From NCBI GenBank assembly GCA_016647705.1, contig CM028335.1, positions 25,398,905 to 25,462,904 of the forward strand: DNA of 64,000 nt, in the 5' to 3' direction. The DNA comes from Eucommia ulmoides (lineage: Eukaryota; Streptophyta; Magnoliopsida; Garryales; Eucommiaceae). A program made the position numbers and the translations under genes. Below the pieces are notes generated by a model. That model had not been told where the DNA came from and ran no database searches. It worked only from the letters and a program-made list of their open reading frames with translations. The number at the start of each line of letters is the position of its first letter. Within the stretch, counting starts at the first letter, position 1. Shown here one piece after another: positions 62,429 to 64,000 of this stretch.

Positions 62429-62449
62429 ATTAACGTTAACGTGGGTGTT

Positions 62450-62557
62450 TTACGCGATCGACCACCGACCTCTTCGGAGTTCGGAGACCCCATCGACGCC
62501 CACCCACTCTGGTTCAAGCCTTCTTCCTTCCTCAACCAGGGTTTCGACTCCAAATCA
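62450..62557 (+). pseudogene. COG2 N-terminal fragment
   Basis: About 36 residues, including 'FGDPIDAHPLWFKPSSFL' and then 'QGFDSKS', match the conserved N-terminus of plant Conserved Oligomeric Golgi complex subunit 2, a tethering factor for retrograde Golgi traffic. The native protein continues into a helical region of several hundred residues; here similarity ends at about 62557 and unrelated sequence follows. It begins only some 35 bases after the DRP4-like match ends, so two unrelated genes are joined. The match is from memory of COG2 sequences and is good over this short span. Confidence 0.7.
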
Positions 62558-62760
62558 AAGATGGGTGCTCTAGTTCTCTCGACCACTGCACCTCTCACCA
62601 AATCGAAGCTCTATCATCTAATAGGGAGAAATCTTAGAGAGATAGGGGATCTTTCACGTGATTTTAGGTTGAGAGAGAGAGAGAGTTCAGAGCCAGAGAG
62701 AGAGAATATAGGGGAATAGTTGTTCAGGGCTATATATGTCTTTTTATCTTTTATTTTGTC
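62558..62760 (+). other. Unidentified third piece of the chimera
   Basis: The frame stays open to 62719 ('MGALVLSTTAPL') but no family was recognised. A run of 'gagagagaga' lies near 62675. It may be a third captured piece, an intron, or flanking DNA. Confidence 0.3.
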
Positions 62761-64000
62761 TGCCAGAAGGACTAAAAGTTTAATTAAATGTACTAGAGGT
62801 CTTTTTCCTACATGATCTCTTAAATCAGGATTAAATAATAAAAACCTCTAAAAAAAAATAGAACATAAACAAAAAAAAAAAAAAAAAAAAAAAAAAAGGA
62901 ATCAGAAAAAAATGGACTGTAAATTTCTCTCGCTTTCACCAACTTGTTCTCTATTTTTTGTGCATTGGAGAGAAAACTATTGAGATTATTAAAGAAGACA
63001 TGAGTCTGTTCAAGAGGACATAGGTGAATCACGGGCTAGCGCAAGTTAAAAAATTCTGAGAAACAGGTTGGTAAATACATAAGACATCCTTGAACCTTCT
63101 TCTTGCTCGGGCCATTTCCAATTGAGGTGTCTTTTTAAAGAATTTGTACCATAACAATTGAGGTGCAAGATGAAACTTTTCAATCTCGAGTAAGTCTTTT
63201 CATATATAAATTACTCTGAAAAATTTCAAAAATTTGATGTGATATTCTAACACCGACCCTCACGTGCAACCCCGCCTTATACGTAATACGATGAAACAGC
63301 AGAAACAACAAGAGAAATATTCAAGTAATCGAGGACAAACAAAAGAGACTTCCTAGACCTAATTTTGATACCATGTTAGGAGGTTTCAACTTAAAATCAT
63401 ATGTTGTCAAGTAGAACAACTCCTTTTATATGTGTATTTTGAAAAGTCAACTTGAAATTTTAACAGAAACAATACATCCTCATTGCATAAAATGTATGGT
63501 GTATCACATAAGAAGATAGAATACACCAATGTCTTGCCAAAAATCAAGCATCATCCTTATATGGTTCCAATGAGATGAAACTTATGTTGAAATACCCTAA
63601 ATAACTGCATCATGTGCGTGCTCGAGTGGTCTAACTGTTTTAGTTGCTATGTGTAGACACGGCTCATTTTCTTTATTTTCTTGTAGGCCTTTTGTTTTCA
63701 CTAACCAAGTGGATGGGGAGCTTGTTGCGGTTGAACCAACAATGACACACAACACAAGCAGTGACAGAAAATAAAATCCAATCAAATCTACATATTTTAA
63801 CTCTTCATTTTTATCCTATTTAAATCACAAGAAATTAAGATAATTTGATTACATTAACAAATACATATAATGTGTGCCACATTTATTATTCACTTTTTTT
63901 TTTTTTTTTTTTTTTTATACCCACACTTACACAAGGTGTAAGACTAATCTCATTTGCGGTGCGTGGTTATCTCTCCCAATAAGTATTTTTCTGCAGGTTT
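62761..64000. other. Spacer with possible minus-strand copia primer site
   Basis: Long poly-A (about 62871-62897) and poly-T (about 63893-63916) runs. At about 63369-63378 the minus strand reads 'cctaacatggtatcaaaatt', like an LTR end followed by a methionine-type primer site, suggesting a short LTR at about 63378-63590. No second LTR or coding part was seen, so this is weak. Confidence 0.3.

Noticed and set aside
63605-63680. tRNA-like 'gctcgagtggtcta' A-box resemblance
   Set aside because: No B-box and no cloverleaf partner arms were found.
63597-63785. 62-codon minus-strand frame resembling a secreted peptide (hydrophobic N-terminus)
   Set aside because: The first codon is TTG and there is no ATG in the frame. 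There is no gene context, so it is probably chance.

Overview
The window looks like transposon-dense, AT-rich DNA from a flowering plant nuclear genome, most likely a eudicot. The evidence is several Ty1/copia lineages (including SIRE/Maximus type), an LTR element with a tRNA-Asp-type primer site, MULE, hAT, Harbinger and Helitron elements, a plant LINE RNase H remnant, and fragments of two plant genes (DRP4-type dynamin and COG2). The species cannot be named from the sequence. No complete host gene, rRNA, tRNA or CRISPR was found. Nothing here works as an operon; the architecture is elements inserted into elements.

Layout. 1-492 is the 3' part of a SIRE-like LTR. 1330-3010 is a broken plant transposon-protein element. 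3886-18701 is one old Mutator-like element (MULE B, about 1.9 kb of its own DNA) that received three insertions: MULE A at its left terminus (3894-5888), a Ty1/copia element (7230-16574) and a hAT element (16686-18261). The copia contains a solo LTR (8847-13230), which contains a Helitron (9948-13019). The hAT contains a small Helitron (17500-18029). 18702-24100 is lower-copy sequence with possible exon remnants, a MITE and a Harbinger-like element (22658-23751). 24105-26035 is a copia 3' end plus LTR, and 26060-27115 a LINE remnant.

27120-42850 is an old minus-strand copia split by two later insertions, each with a perfect 5-bp target duplication: a gag-only SIRE element (27360-33804) and an element whose two LTRs point in opposite directions (36074-41019). 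43520-44888 is a threefold 454-bp tandem repeat with a foldback in each unit. 48640-58953 is a minus-strand SIRE element broken by a second gag-only copy (49335-53658). 59793-61684 is a diverged SIRE-type LTR. It abuts a chimera of a truncated DRP4-type dynamin fragment and a COG2 N-terminal fragment (61913-62557).

The most unusual structural signals are: (1) arrays of paired palindromic hexamers at fixed 12-bp or 20-bp spacing inside the LTRs, where the word differs between families and subfamilies (GTCGAC, CCTAGG, CTGCAG); (2) the inverted-LTR element with a perfect target duplication; (3) the two-gene chimera. All readings are by eye from the sequence; no searches were run.
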